Counted from the first letter of the stretch, positions 33,345 to 42,223 are shown. The stretch: 64,000 bases of DNA from Halothiobacillus sp045689735 (GCF_045689735.1 NZ_CP142685.1:682001-746000), one strand, 5' to 3'. Notes: a model not told the origin generated them from the sequence alone. Program-made: numbers and translations.

Positions 33345-33427
33345 AGAATATTGGTTCAGCCAATATATCTCGCATGTTTATTGCGATTTTCATTATTTTT
33401 TTGGTTCCACTGTTTCTTTATTCTTAA
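33341..33427 (+). CDS. 28-aa hydrophobic peptide, hypothetical
   Basis: ATG 33341 follows a perfect AAGGAGG by 4 nt. The peptide is MKNIGSANISRMFIAIFIIF followed by LVPLFLYS: a short polar head and one membrane-spanning helix. It overlaps the upstream fragment (ATGA) and the downstream CDS (TAATG). The strong ribosome site and coupling make translation plausible. Function unknown; it could be a leader or small membrane protein. AT-rich compared with the rest of the window, suggesting foreign origin. Confidence 0.45.
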   Translation: MKNIGSANISRMFIAIFIIFLVPLFLYS

Positions 33428-33876
33428 TGAGGCCGGTCATGAGTGCATCGAACACTGAAAAGCCTCGCGTTGAAAAACAAGGGCGATTAACAACCTTCAG
33501 GTTCGACATAAAGGTGTCAAGTATCTCCACGCCTATTTCGATTAGAGCAGTTGTTTCAAGAGAAACTAGGTTTCGCTTGACGCGCGAAATTGCTGAAAAC
33601 TTTCCGCACATCGACACCAAGCAACTCGATACCGAGGGTATTTTGTGGGTTCCCGAACGACAACCGCCAGGGAAAGAGCATCTACCCGGTTCTTGGGCGG
33701 GTTTGTTCGTGGCCTTTGATGGGGACTATGGTCATATTCAAAGCCTTATGCATGCGCACAGGGTTTATAGAAAAAATGTGAGTGAATTTGAGATTGATTA
33801 TGTGTTTAGTGCCGATCTAATAACACGCGACGTGCTCGTCAAGCACATTCACGAAATCGACAAAAAAATTTTTTAA
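33427..33876 (+). CDS. Hypothetical protein, 149 aa
   Basis: Not recognised. From ATG 33427 (overlapping the previous stop in TAATG; a second ATG at 33439 is possible) it encodes a soluble alpha/beta-looking protein with SRETRFRLTREIAENFPHID, GILWVPERQPPGKEHLPGSW and a C-terminal FSADLITRDVLVKHIHEIDK. No signal peptide or TM segment. Composition is more AT-rich than flanking housekeeping genes. It lies in the scrambled island between tRNA-Ser and tRNA-Leu and was probably imported with the neighbouring fragments. Confidence 0.55.
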   Translation: MRPVMSASNTEKPRVEKQGRLTTFRFDIKVSSISTPISIRAVVSRETRFRLTREIAENFPHIDTKQLDTEGILWVPERQPPGKEHLPGSWAGLFVAFDGDYGHIQSLMHAHRVYRKNVSEFEIDYVFSADLITRDVLVKHIHEIDKKIF

Positions 33877-33905
33877 GTTCTTATGGATAACGAGGCTTTT
33901 TCTAA

Positions 33906-34091
33906 ATGACACCAATTTCTTCAGCTCAGCAGGCACATCTAAATTCACTGATCCAGTCTGGCAACTACGCTGATGGATATCGTTATGTGAAGGATATAGT
34001 CGATTCCGCCCGTCAAGGCGAGTCTGATTCTTCCAGAGCAACTGATCTCGAAATCACATCGAACTGGCGACGTTACCCCGAATTTGAGTAG
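33906..34091 (+). pseudogene. Hypothetical gene truncated by IS3 copy 2
   Basis: About 54 native codons starting MTPISSAQQAHLNSLIQSGN, then YADGYRYVKDIV, before running into the IS end at 34067 and stopping at TAG 34089. It follows the 149-aa gene by 29 bp, so both probably belonged to one operon. Family unknown. Confidence 0.55.
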
Positions 34092-34536
34092 CACTGGCAT
34101 TTAGAGTCCAATCCCGTGAAGCGAGGAGATTGGACATGAAGAAACGCTACAGTGAAGAACAGATCATTGGATTTTTGCAGGAGGCGGACGCCGGTATCCC
34201 GGTCAAGGAGTTGTGTCGGCAGCATGGCTTTTCGGAGGCCAGTTACTACCTCTGGCGCAGTAAGTTTGGCGGCATGGAGGTATCTGACGCGAAACGGCTC
34301 AAGGCGCTGGAGTCGGAAAACGCTCGGCTGAAGAAGCTGCTGGCCGAAGCACTACTGGAGAACGAAGTGACGAAGGAAGTCCTTCGAAAAAAGTGGTGAC
34401 CGCACCGGCGCGCCGGGCGGTGGTGCGGTTCATGCAACACTGCGGCATGAGTGAACGGCGTGCCCTGCGGGTCGTCGGCATGAGTGCCTCGGCCTTGCGC
34501 TATGTACCGAGGCCGGACGGTATACCGAACTGCGCC
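34067..34536 (+). mobile_element. Truncated IS3-family element, copy 2 (inverted relative to copy 1)
   Basis: 470 bp matching 31706-32176 on the opposite strand, from the end GCGACGTTACCCCGAATTTG through orfA into the first 48 codons of orfB, with one base deleted (ggtaata in copy 1, ggtata here). It stops abruptly inside an integrase gene at 34537. Confidence 0.88.
34136..34399 (+). CDS. IS3-family transposase orfA, copy 2
   Basis: An 87-aa OrfA, near-identical to the one at 31844-32107 (Ile instead of Val in the DAG(I/V)PVKEL segment), with helix-turn-helix and leucine zipper. Complete, but no functional orfB accompanies it. Confidence 0.88.
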   Translation: MKKRYSEEQIIGFLQEADAGIPVKELCRQHGFSEASYYLWRSKFGGMEVSDAKRLKALESENARLKKLLAEALLENEVTKEVLRKKW

Positions 34537-34539
34537 TGA
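34393..34539 (+). pseudogene. orfB remnant, copy 2
   Basis: GTG start overlapping the orfA stop; 48 codons including RAVVRFMQHCGMSERRALR and SASALRYVPRPDG, then a 1-bp deletion and truncation lead to TGA at 34537. Confidence 0.8.
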
Positions 34540-34628
34540 CGCTTCGTGTCACACACCCGCGAGCGGCGCTTGCCATTGACAAACACCTCCGCCCGCCACC
34601 GATCCCCGTGCTTCCTGATACTCGCCAT
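34537..34628 (-). pseudogene. Phage/island integrase, N-terminal fragment
   Basis: Leftward from ATG 34628: MASIRKHGDRWRAEVFVNGK then RRSRVCDTKRQA, the SAM-like N-terminal domain of a tyrosine recombinase (these commonly begin MASIRKR.xxWRA). It is cut at 34537 by IS3 copy 2; catalytic R-H-R-Y residues are lost. It starts about 190 bp from the 3' end of tRNA-Leu, the classic position for an island integrase. Confidence 0.7.
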
Positions 34629-34746
34629 CGCCGCCTCAAACGAATTACGCACGAGCCATCCCGTGCGTAGTGATATGCGTAATTTTTCTCACAGCAGGCG
34701 CAATCAGGTAAGGGGAGAGCGATTAAACAGCTTCAGCAGAGCCCAA

Positions 34747-34772
34747 GAAAAAACCCGCCAGAATGCGGGTTT
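34747..34772 (-). terminator. Rho-independent terminator after tRNA-Leu
   Basis: AAACCCGC (34751-34758), 6-nt loop, GCGGGTTT (34765-34772); on the minus strand the T-run continues to 34748. It lies about 50 bp downstream of tRNA-Leu. Confidence 0.8.
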
Positions 34773-34818
34773 CAGGGTGTTTTATCAGGAGGTGGAATTT
34801 CCTGAAAAATGAAAATTT

Positions 34819-34902
34819 TGCCTAGGGTCGGACTCGAACCGACACGATATCACTACCGGCGGATTTTGAATCCGCTGCGTCTACCAATTCCGCCACCCAG
34901 GC
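34819..34902 (-). tRNA. tRNA-Leu(CAA)
   Basis: Leftward class II tRNA: acceptor GCCTGGG/CCTAGGC, anticodon stem GCGGA-TTCAAAA-TCCGC with CAA, long variable arm, T arm GTCGGTTCGAGTCCGAC, discriminator A; CCA is not encoded. It reads UUG. Confidence 0.95.
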
Positions 34903-35070
34903 TTTAAGGGTGCGCAATTTACCCGCTTTCTGGCTGGGTGGCAACCGTTTTTCTTGTTGTGTTTCATGGTGTGTTTCTTGGGGGTTTTTCGGGCGTTCTG
35001 TGCGTTTTGGCATTTGCTGAAGAGCGATGGCGTATGATCGCCGGATGGAAACTCGGTATCAGTCGCGCGG

Positions 35071-35388
35071 ATGATCGGTAACATTCTGATTTTGTTTATC
35101 TTGGCTTTGATCGCCTATGTTTGGTGGCAGCAAGATGCGTTTCGTCGCCGGGCGTTTGGTTTGGCGCGTGAAGGGGCGGCGCGCGCGGGCGCTCGGTTGC
35201 TGGATGATTCGGTTGAGTTGATCCGTTGGCGGCTGCGGCGCGTGTCTGGAACTTGGCGGGTGGAGCGCATTTATGGTTTTGAGGTGACTGCGACGGGGGG
35301 TGAACGCTTCGCCGGTCGTGTGATGTTTTTGGGGCAACGGGTGTCGGCGGTCGATCTGGATTTTGCTGTGCCGGTGGTGCTGTCGTGA
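35071..35388 (+). CDS. DUF3301 family small membrane-anchored protein
   Basis: 105 aa with one N-terminal TM helix (MIGNILILFILALIAYVWW) and a basic cytoplasmic part ending in RVERIYGFEVTATGGER and LDFAVPVVLS. This matches the DUF3301 family of gammaproteobacteria, function unknown. It ends in GTGA, overlapping a possible GTG start in the purT frame. Confidence 0.75.
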   Translation: MIGNILILFILALIAYVWWQQDAFRRRAFGLAREGAARAGARLLDDSVELIRWRLRRVSGTWRVERIYGFEVTATGGERFAGRVMFLGQRVSAVDLDFAVPVVLS

Positions 35389-35429
35389 CTGGGTATAACG
35401 AGATTGGGCGTAACGAGGTTGGGGGTGTG

Positions 35430-36635
35430 ATGAGTCAATCACTGGCGGAGCGGGCGAGGTATCTGGGGGCGCCGGGGCAGCCGCAGGCGGTGCGGTTGAT
35501 GCTGCTGGGCAGTGGAGAATTGGGCAAGGAGGTGGCTATCGAGGCACAACGGCTGGGCGTCGAAGTGATTGCGGTGGATCGTTATGCGAGCGCGCCAGCC
35601 ATGCAGGTAGCGCATCGCGCGCATGTGGTCGATATGCTTGATGGTTCGGCGATTCGCGCCTTGGTGGCGGCTGAGCGGCCTACGGTGATCGTGCCGGAAA
35701 TCGAGGCGATTGCGACGGCGACTTTGCTGGAACTGGAGGGTGAGGGCTGGACGGTGGTGCCGACGGCGCGGGCCGCGCATCTGACAATGAACCGGGAAGG
35801 AATTCGCCGATTGGCAGCCGAAACGCTGGGGCTGCCGACCAGCGCTTATCGTTTCGCCGATTCGCCGGCGGCGTTTGCCGAGGCGGTGCAGGCAATTGGG
35901 TTGCCTTGCGTGGTCAAGCCCGTCATGAGCTCGTCCGGTAAGGGTCAATCGGTGATCCGGCAGGTCGAAATGATTGATGCCGCTTGGGATTATGCCCAGC
36001 AGGGCGGGCGTGCCGGGGGCGGGCGGGTGATTGTCGAATCCCTGATCGAGTTTGATTACGAGATTACCCTGCTCACGGTGCGCCACCGGGACGGGGTGAG
36101 TCTCTGCGCGCCGATTGGTCATGTGCAGATTGACGGAGATTACCGCGAAAGCTGGCAGCCGCAGCCGATGAGTGCGGTGGCGCAGGCGCGGGCAGAGGCG
36201 ATGGCGCGGCAGGTGGTGGAGGCATTGGGCGGCTATGGCCTGTTCGGGGTGGAACTGTTCGTGCGCGGCGATGAGGTTTGGTTCAGCGAAGTCTCGCCGC
36301 GTCCGCACGATACGGGTTTGGTGACCTTGATCGGGCAGGATTTATCCGAGTTTGCCTTGCATGTGCGCGCCTTGCTGGGGCTGCCCATTCCGAATATTCG
36401 ATCGCGCGGTCCTGCGGCTTCGGTGGCCTTGCTGATGGAAGGACAAACCGAGCAGCCGGTGATGACTGGTTTGGCGGCAGCGTTGACGGAGCCGGATACG
36501 CAAGTGCGCTGGTTCGGCAAACCCGCGATTGCCGGCAAGCGGCGCATGGGGGTGGCGCTGGCGTTGGGCGATTCGGTGACCGAGGCGCGCGACAAGGCGC
36601 GACGGGTGGCGGCTGCCATCCGTTGGGCGGAGTGA
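35430..36635 (+). CDS. purT: Formate-dependent phosphoribosylglycinamide formyltransferase
   Basis: Folate-independent GAR transformylase: makes FGAR from GAR, formate and ATP in purine synthesis. The 401-aa ATP-grasp protein contains LLGSGELGKEVAIEAQRLG, PEIEAIAT, VVKPVMSSSGKGQSV (ATP loop) and EVSPRPHDTG. ATG 35430 is preferred over the GTG at 35385, which would add 15 unusual residues. It is followed by a bidirectional terminator shared with the opposing helicase gene. Confidence 0.95.
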   Translation: MSQSLAERARYLGAPGQPQAVRLMLLGSGELGKEVAIEAQRLGVEVIAVDRYASAPAMQVAHRAHVVDMLDGSAIRALVAAERPTVIVPEIEAIATATLLELEGEGWTVVPTARAAHLTMNREGIRRLAAETLGLPTSAYRFADSPAAFAEAVQAIGLPCVVKPVMSSSGKGQSVIRQVEMIDAAWDYAQQGGRAGGGRVIVESLIEFDYEITLLTVRHRDGVSLCAPIGHVQIDGDYRESWQPQPMSAVAQARAEAMARQVVEALGGYGLFGVELFVRGDEVWFSEVSPRPHDTGLVTLIGQDLSEFALHVRALLGLPIPNIRSRGPAASVALLMEGQTEQPVMTGLAAALTEPDTQVRWFGKPAIAGKRRMGVALALGDSVTEARDKARRVAAAIRWAE

Positions 36636-36716
36636 TCGTCTGCGATAGGAAAAAACGGGTGTCCGGAAGGGATCAATCGTAACGCGCAGTGATGAGAACG
36701 ATGGCACCAGATATTG

Positions 36717-36740
36717 AAAAAGGGCCTTTCAGCCCTTTTT
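36717..36740. terminator. Bidirectional terminator between purT and the DEAD-box helicase
   Basis: AAAAAGGGC (36717-36725), CTTTCA, GCCCTTTTT (36732-36740): symmetrical stem with A/T tracts on both sides, between convergent genes. Confidence 0.85.
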
Positions 36741-36774
36741 CATCATCCTGTTAACCTGCGCAGTTCGATAAAAC

Positions 36775-38577
36775 TCAGCCGCGCGGCTTGCGACGGGGTT
36801 TGCCGCTGCCCGCATGATGTCCGTGATCTTGGCCGCTTCGACCTGCAAACCGGCGGTTGCCTGCGGGCGGGCGACGGTTGCCCCGATCATCGTCATGACC
36901 GCCGGGTCCGGCTTCGCTGATGTCCAGCGGTACGCCCAGGACATGCAGCCGCTTGAGTTGCTGGAAGACATCGGCGGGCATGCCTTCGGGCAGATCGACG
37001 GTGCTGTGGTCATCAAAGATGCGGATGGCACCGATGTAGCGGCTTTCAATGCCCGCCTCATTGGCGAGTGCGCCGACGATATTTTTCGGCTGAACACCGT
37101 GCGCATGGCCGATTTCGATGCGGTATTTCACGCGGGCGATGTCTTCGCCGCCGCGCGGTCGGCGGGGCTCACGGTTGGCGTCTCGCCCATGATCCCGACC
37201 GCCATCTCGGCCGTCGCGGCGATCTTCAAAGCCGAGTTGCGGGGTTTCCGGCGCATCAGCCGGCAGCAGTGGACGGTCTTTTTGTGCGAGGAAGGCCAGT
37301 GCGGCGGCGATTTCCGCCAGGCCGAGATCATGCTCGGCCTGATATTCCTCGATCAGCGTTTCGAAGAAGGCGAGGTCTTGTGATTCCATCGCCTCGGAGA
37401 TCTGGTCTTTGAAGGCTGCGGTGCGCTTGTCGGCAATATCGCTCTGGCTCGGCAGCCGCATCGGCGTGATCGGTTGGCCGGTGGCGCGCTCGATGGCGGT
37501 GAGCATGCGCCGTTCGCGCGGTGCCACGAACAGAATCGCCTCGCCAGAACGCCCGGCCCGGCCCGTACGGCCAATCCGGTGCACATAGGATTCGGTATCC
37601 AGCGGAATGTCGTAGTTGATGACATGGGTGATGCGTGGCACATCGATCCCGCGCGCCGCGACATCGGTGGCGATGACGATATCGAGTGTGCCGCGTTTTA
37701 GGCGGTCGATCGCCTTTTCCCGCATGGCCTGATTCATGTCGCCATTCAGTGCCGAGGCGGCATAGCCCCGTGCTTCGAGTTTTTCCGCGAGTTCGGTGGT
37801 GGCCACCTTGGTGCGCACGAAAATAATGGCGGCATCGAAATCTTCGACTTCCAGGATCCGGGTCAGGGCGTCGAGTTTGTGCATGCCACTCACCGCCCAG
37901 TAGCGCTGGTTGATCGCCTTGACGGTCGAGGTGCTGGACTGGATGGCAATTTCCACCGGATTGCGCAGATGGCGCTGGGCGATGCGGCGAATCTGATCCG
38001 GCATGGTGGCCGAGAACAGGGCGACCTGACGGTTGGCCGGGGTGCGGCCGAGAATTTCATCGACATCGTCGATAAACCCCATGCGCAGCATTTCGTCGGC
38101 TTCATCCAGCACCACGGAGCGAATCTGGTCGAGTTTGAGCGTGCCGCGCTTGAGGTGATCCTGAATCCGGCCGGGGGTCCCGACGACGACATGAACCCCG
38201 CGCTTCAAGCCGCGCAGTTGGGGCTCCATCGACTGGCCGCCGTAGATGGGCAGCACATGGAAATCCGGCAGATGGCGCGCATAGGCCTGCATGGCTTCGG
38301 CCACCTGGATGGCGAGCTCCCGCGTGGGCGCGAGCACCAGCATTTGCGGCCCGCCGCGCCGGTCGATCTCGATACGCGAAAGCAGGGGCAGGGCGAAGGC
38401 AGCGGTTTTGCCGGTGCCGGTTTGCGCCATGCCGAGCACATCCCGCCCTTCAAGTAGCGCGGGCAGGCTTTTGGCCTGAATGGGGGAGGGGGTTTCGTAG
38501 CCGAGTTCTTCCACGGCGCGCAGAATCGGTGCGGCGAGTGGAAAATCGGAAAATAACATCGTGCGGTCATCAGACAT
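36775..38577 (-). CDS. deaD: DEAD-box RNA helicase (DeaD/CsdA type)
   Basis: ATP-dependent RNA helicase for ribosome assembly and mRNA decay, often cold-induced. The 600-aa protein has the Q motif (PSPIQ), AQTGTGKT, PTRELA, GTPGR, DEAD, SAT, and HRIGRTGRAG. A DbpA-type RNA-binding domain lies about residues 490-560 (YRIEIGHAHGVQPKNIVGAL) and an RG-rich basic tail ends the protein. The ATG at 38577 is chosen; upstream in-frame sequence to 38649 is not conserved-looking. Confidence 0.93.
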   Translation of the reverse strand: MSDDRTMLFSDFPLAAPILRAVEELGYETPSPIQAKSLPALLEGRDVLGMAQTGTGKTAAFALPLLSRIEIDRRGGPQMLVLAPTRELAIQVAEAMQAYARHLPDFHVLPIYGGQSMEPQLRGLKRGVHVVVGTPGRIQDHLKRGTLKLDQIRSVVLDEADEMLRMGFIDDVDEILGRTPANRQVALFSATMPDQIRRIAQRHLRNPVEIAIQSSTSTVKAINQRYWAVSGMHKLDALTRILEVEDFDAAIIFVRTKVATTELAEKLEARGYAASALNGDMNQAMREKAIDRLKRGTLDIVIATDVAARGIDVPRITHVINYDIPLDTESYVHRIGRTGRAGRSGEAILFVAPRERRMLTAIERATGQPITPMRLPSQSDIADKRTAAFKDQISEAMESQDLAFFETLIEEYQAEHDLGLAEIAAALAFLAQKDRPLLPADAPETPQLGFEDRRDGRDGGRDHGRDANREPRRPRGGEDIARVKYRIEIGHAHGVQPKNIVGALANEAGIESRYIGAIRIFDDHSTVDLPEGMPADVFQQLKRLHVLGVPLDISEAGPGGHDDDRGNRRPPAGNRRFAGRSGQDHGHHAGSGKPRRKPRG

Positions 38578-38740
38578 GGTGCGTACAGCTCTCGGGCAGG
38601 CTTTGCGCGGGGTGCTTCCTCTAAACCATTTCGGAGGGGCTGCGCGCAAAAAGAAAAAGCACGACGAGGGCGCGGGCGAATGTCTGGCAACGCGCGAGTC
38701 GGGCTCAGGAAAGTGATAAGCCCGGCATCATACCGGAGGA

Positions 38741-39964
38741 TCAGCCGTTTGTCTGGTTTTTCTGCGGGGCGGTCTGCGGTTCGGTGGTGTTGACGGCGCG
38801 GATTTGCGCGTAACACGCGAGCAGCGCGCGGGTTTTTTCGGCGGCAGTCCAGCGGGCAGCGTAAGCGGTGGCTTCATGGCTCAACTGCGCGCGTAAGGCG
38901 GGATCATCGAGCAGAGTGTTGACAGCCTGGCTGAACGCGGTCGGGTTGTCTGCGGGGATGCGGCAGCCGCCGGTTTCGTCGAGTACATCCCGCGTGCCCA
39001 TGATGCCGAGAGCAACGACGGGCGTGCCGAGTGCGAGCGCTTCGAGCAGCACCAGCCCTTGGGTTTCCGTGCGCGAGGCGAAAACGAACAGATCCGCCGC
39101 GCGATAGGCGTCTTGCAGCTCACCATCGCGGCGCATATAGCCGACGAACCGCACGGCGTCATCCAGCTGCCGTTCGGCGACCTGGGCACGCAGCGGCGAT
39201 TCGGCCGGCCCCTCGCCGGCGATGACCAGCACCGCGCTGGGATGGGCGGCGCGTACCAGCGGCAGCATGTCCAGCAGAAAGCCGATGTTTTTTTCCAGCG
39301 CGACGCGGCCGACATAGAGCAGCAGCGGTTGTTCGGCACTCAGCCCGAGTCTGGCGCGAAAATCGTGGGTCGGCGGGGTGAGAAAGGCGTCAAGATTCAG
39401 CCCGGTGGGAATGGTATACATCTCGGTCGTCACCCCATAACGATTCAGCGCATGCCGCATGGGGCTTGAGGGGGCGATCAGAGCATCGACGGCATTGCAC
39501 TGGCTGCGGGAGAAATACCGGGCGGCAAAACGTAGCCCGTTACGGGGCAGCCAGCGGATGTAGTTATAGAGATACTCTTCGAAGAAGGTGTGGTAGCTCT
39601 CCACCACGGGGATTCCGAGGCTGCGGGCGAGTCGGATGCCCGCATAGTGCGCCACGAACGGGGTGTGAATGTGTACGAGGTCGATTGCGCGCGCCTTCAG
39701 AATCGGGATCAGCCCGGTGATGACGCCGAAACGCATCATCCGGTCTTCTGGGTCGAGCAGGACGGTGCGCGCCGGAATCCGCAGGATGTCTTCATCGTCC
39801 TGATGGTCTTGTGCCCGGGCGAGGCTGTGTGCCTCGGGGTATTCGGGGCAGATCAGCGTTACCCGGTGTCCCGCCCGGATGAGTTCGCTGCGGAAGCTGT
39901 GGATCGAAGTGGAAACGCCATTGATGCGTGGGAAATACACATCAGAAATCATCAAGATATGCAC
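38741..39964 (-). CDS. GT4-family glycosyltransferase
   Basis: A 407-aa GT-B enzyme starting MHILMISDVYFPRINGVSTS (GT4 N-domain), with HIHTPFVAHYAGIRLARSLG, the donor-site GRVALEKNIGFLLD and ASRTETQGLVLLEALALGTP, where the E-x7-E pattern binds the nucleotide sugar. Closest in layout to alpha-mannosyl/glucosyl-diacylglycerol transferases; the acceptor is unknown. It stands alone and is divergent from fabD. Confidence 0.85.
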   Translation of the reverse strand: MHILMISDVYFPRINGVSTSIHSFRSELIRAGHRVTLICPEYPEAHSLARAQDHQDDEDILRIPARTVLLDPEDRMMRFGVITGLIPILKARAIDLVHIHTPFVAHYAGIRLARSLGIPVVESYHTFFEEYLYNYIRWLPRNGLRFAARYFSRSQCNAVDALIAPSSPMRHALNRYGVTTEMYTIPTGLNLDAFLTPPTHDFRARLGLSAEQPLLLYVGRVALEKNIGFLLDMLPLVRAAHPSAVLVIAGEGPAESPLRAQVAERQLDDAVRFVGYMRRDGELQDAYRAADLFVFASRTETQGLVLLEALALGTPVVALGIMGTRDVLDETGGCRIPADNPTAFSQAVNTLLDDPALRAQLSHEATAYAARWTAAEKTRALLACYAQIRAVNTTEPQTAPQKNQTNG

Positions 39965-40085
39965 GAAGGCGTCCTATTGCAGTGAAAAATTCGCTGTAGC
40001 CTGTCGGATTCGTGTGACAACTTCGTGATCCTCGGCCTGTGATAGCATGGCGCGCAATTTTTTGAGTCAAAGAGGCAGTAACGGC

Positions 40086-41003
40086 ATGATTGCAGGGGTA
40101 TTTCCGGGGCAGGGCTCACAATCGCCCGGCATGGCCAGTGGTTGGGGCGCACAGGAGGCGTTGGCGAGCGCGGTGTTTGCCGAGGCCAGCGCGGTGCTGG
40201 GCTACGACCTCTGGGCGCTGGTGGCCGAAGGCAGCGCGGAAGAACTGGGGCGCACGGAAATCACCCAGCCGGCGATGCTGGCGGCGGATATTGCGGCCTG
40301 GCGCTGCTATCGCGCGGCGGGTGGCCGGATGCCGGTGGCGATGGCCGGGCACAGTCTGGGCGAATATGCGGCCTTGGTGGCGGCGGAAAGTCTGGCGTTT
40401 GCCGATGCCGTCGCGTTGGTGGCAGAACGCGGGCGACTGATGCAGGCTGCCGTCGCCCCCGGTGCGGGTGCCATGGCGGCGGTGCTGGGCTTGAGCGATG
40501 AAGCCGTGCTCGGCGTGTGTGCCGAGGCCGCCGAGGGGGAAGTGTGTGAGGCGGTGAATTTCAACTCCCCCGGACAGGTCGTGGTGGCCGGGGATGCGGC
40601 TGCGGTGGCGCGGGCGGAGCCCTTGGCAAAGGCCGCCGGCGCCAAGCGCTTTGTGCTGTTGCCGGTGAGTGTGCCGTCCCATTCGAGCCTGATGCGCGAG
40701 GCGGCGGCGCGATTGGCCGATGCCCTGGCCACGGTGCCGCTGGTTCCGCCGGTAGTGCCGGTGCTGCACAATGTCGATGCCAAAACGCATGATGATGCGG
40801 TGGCGATCCGTCATGCCTTGGTTGAGCAACTCCATCGTCCGGTGCAATGGGTGGCCTGTGTCGAGGCGCTGGCCGCGCGCGGTGCGCTCCGTCAATTGGA
40901 ATTCGGTCCGGGCAAAGTGCTTAGTGGATTAGCCAAACGGATCGATAAAAACATCACGAGCCTTCCGGTCTGGGATGAGGCCAGCTTGACAGCGGCCATG
41001 TAA
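40086..41003 (+). CDS. fabD: Malonyl-CoA:ACP transacylase
   Basis: Loads malonyl onto ACP for fatty-acid synthesis. The 305-aa protein has FPGQGSQSPGM, the nucleophile elbow GHSLGEYAAL (Ser) and VPSHSSLM (catalytic His). ATG 40086 matches the family start; an earlier in-frame ATG at 40047 adds 13 unrelated residues. First gene of fabD-fabG-acpP-fabF-pabB-pabC-mltG-tmk-holB. fabH and plsX, often upstream, are not here. Confidence 0.96.
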   Translation: MIAGVFPGQGSQSPGMASGWGAQEALASAVFAEASAVLGYDLWALVAEGSAEELGRTEITQPAMLAADIAAWRCYRAAGGRMPVAMAGHSLGEYAALVAAESLAFADAVALVAERGRLMQAAVAPGAGAMAAVLGLSDEAVLGVCAEAAEGEVCEAVNFNSPGQVVVAGDAAAVARAEPLAKAAGAKRFVLLPVSVPSHSSLMREAAARLADALATVPLVPPVVPVLHNVDAKTHDDAVAIRHALVEQLHRPVQWVACVEALAARGALRQLEFGPGKVLSGLAKRIDKNITSLPVWDEASLTAAM

Positions 41004-41049
41004 GCCAGAGCCAGGACTGCCTGAATTTTCAGCTTAAGTGAGAATATGT

Positions 41050-41805
41050 ATGAACTCAGAACAACTGTTTGATTTGAAAGGCAAGGTTGCCTTGGTGACC
41101 GGTGCCTCCCGGGGGATTGGTGCGGCGATTGCCGATCAGCTCGCGGCCGCCGGTGCGGTGGTGATTGGCACGGCCACCTCAGAGGCGGGCGCCGCCGCGA
41201 TCGACGCACGGCTTGCGCCGCAGGGGGGCGCCGGGATGCGGCTGGATGTGACCGATGCCGCCGCGGTGGATAGCGTGATTGAAGCGATTGAAACGCGCTT
41301 TGCTGCGGTCAATATTCTGGTCAACAACGCGGGCATTACGCGAGACACCTTGTTGATGCGGATGAAGGACGAGGATTGGGATGCCATCCTCAATACCAAC
41401 CTCACCTCCGTGTATCGCCTGAGCCAGAAAGTGCTGCGGCCGATGACCAAGGCGCGCTGGGGACGCATTATCTCCATTGCCTCGGTGGTGGGTTCGATGG
41501 GGAATGCCGGGCAAACCAACTATGCGGCGGCCAAGGCCGGTTTGATGGGGTTTTCCAAGTCGTTGGCGCGCGAAGTGGGCGCCCGCAATATCACGGTGAA
41601 TGTCGTGGCACCGGGATTCATCGACACCGACATGACCCGCGATTTGCCCGAGGCGCACAAGACCGCATTGTTGGCCAGCGTTCCGGCGGGTCGGCTCGGA
41701 AATGCGGTGGAAGTGGCCGCCTGCGTGCGTTTTTTGGCGAGCGAAGCGGCCGGATATGTGACGGGTCACACCTTGCATGTCAACGGTGGGATGTACATGG
41801 CTTGA
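41050..41805 (+). CDS. fabG: 3-oxoacyl-ACP reductase
   Basis: NADPH-dependent ketoreductase of fatty-acid elongation. The 251-aa SDR protein has VTGASRGIGAAIADQL, LVNNAGITRD, catalytic Ser in ASVVGSMGNAG and YAAAKAG (Tyr/Lys). ATG 41050 chosen; the GTG at 41038 is less likely. Confidence 0.97.
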   Translation: MNSEQLFDLKGKVALVTGASRGIGAAIADQLAAAGAVVIGTATSEAGAAAIDARLAPQGGAGMRLDVTDAAAVDSVIEAIETRFAAVNILVNNAGITRDTLLMRMKDEDWDAILNTNLTSVYRLSQKVLRPMTKARWGRIISIASVVGSMGNAGQTNYAAAKAGLMGFSKSLAREVGARNITVNVVAPGFIDTDMTRDLPEAHKTALLASVPAGRLGNAVEVAACVRFLASEAAGYVTGHTLHVNGGMYMA

Positions 41806-41894
41806 TGGGTTAATTTATTTTTAATCAAATAGTTGTGTTGATTTGTTGGCGCATTTTATGAGCAAATCACGGATGTTTACCGTTGATTTTCATT

Positions 41895-41923
41895 TTGCGG
41901 ATTGAGGGGCTTTTCACTAGAAT
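41895..41923 (+). promoter_or_regulatory. Sigma-70 promoter of acpP
   Basis: TTGCGG (41895-41900), 17-bp spacer, TAGAAT (41918-41923), 60 bp before the acpP ATG. An internal promoter explains how acpP can be made in larger amounts than its neighbours. Confidence 0.5.
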
Positions 41924-41983
41924 GCGCCCATCTCGGGCAAGTGCCCCTGAATCGGTTTGTTTTAACTCGAGGTTGAAAATCGT

Positions 41984-42223
41984 ATGAGCACCGTTGACGA
42001 GCGCGTGAAAAAGATCGTTGTTGAGCAGTTGGGCGTTAAGGAAGAAGAAGTCACCAATGAGGCTTCATTCGTTGATGACCTCGGTGCCGACTCGCTAGAC
42101 ACCGTCGAGCTGGTCATGGCCCTGGAAGAAGAGTTTGAGTGTGAAATCCCCGATGAAGAAGCGGAGAAAATCACCACGGTTCAGTTGGCAATCGACTACA
42201 TCAACGCCCACAAAGATGCCTGA
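41984..42223 (+). CDS. acpP: Acyl carrier protein
   Basis: A 79-aa acidic four-helix protein with the phosphopantetheine site DDLGADSLDTVELVM (Ser37). It carries growing acyl chains. Between fabG and fabF as usual; it has its own promoter and terminator. Confidence 0.98.
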   Translation: MSTVDERVKKIVVEQLGVKEEEVTNEASFVDDLGADSLDTVELVMALEEEFECEIPDEEAEKITTVQLAIDYINAHKDA

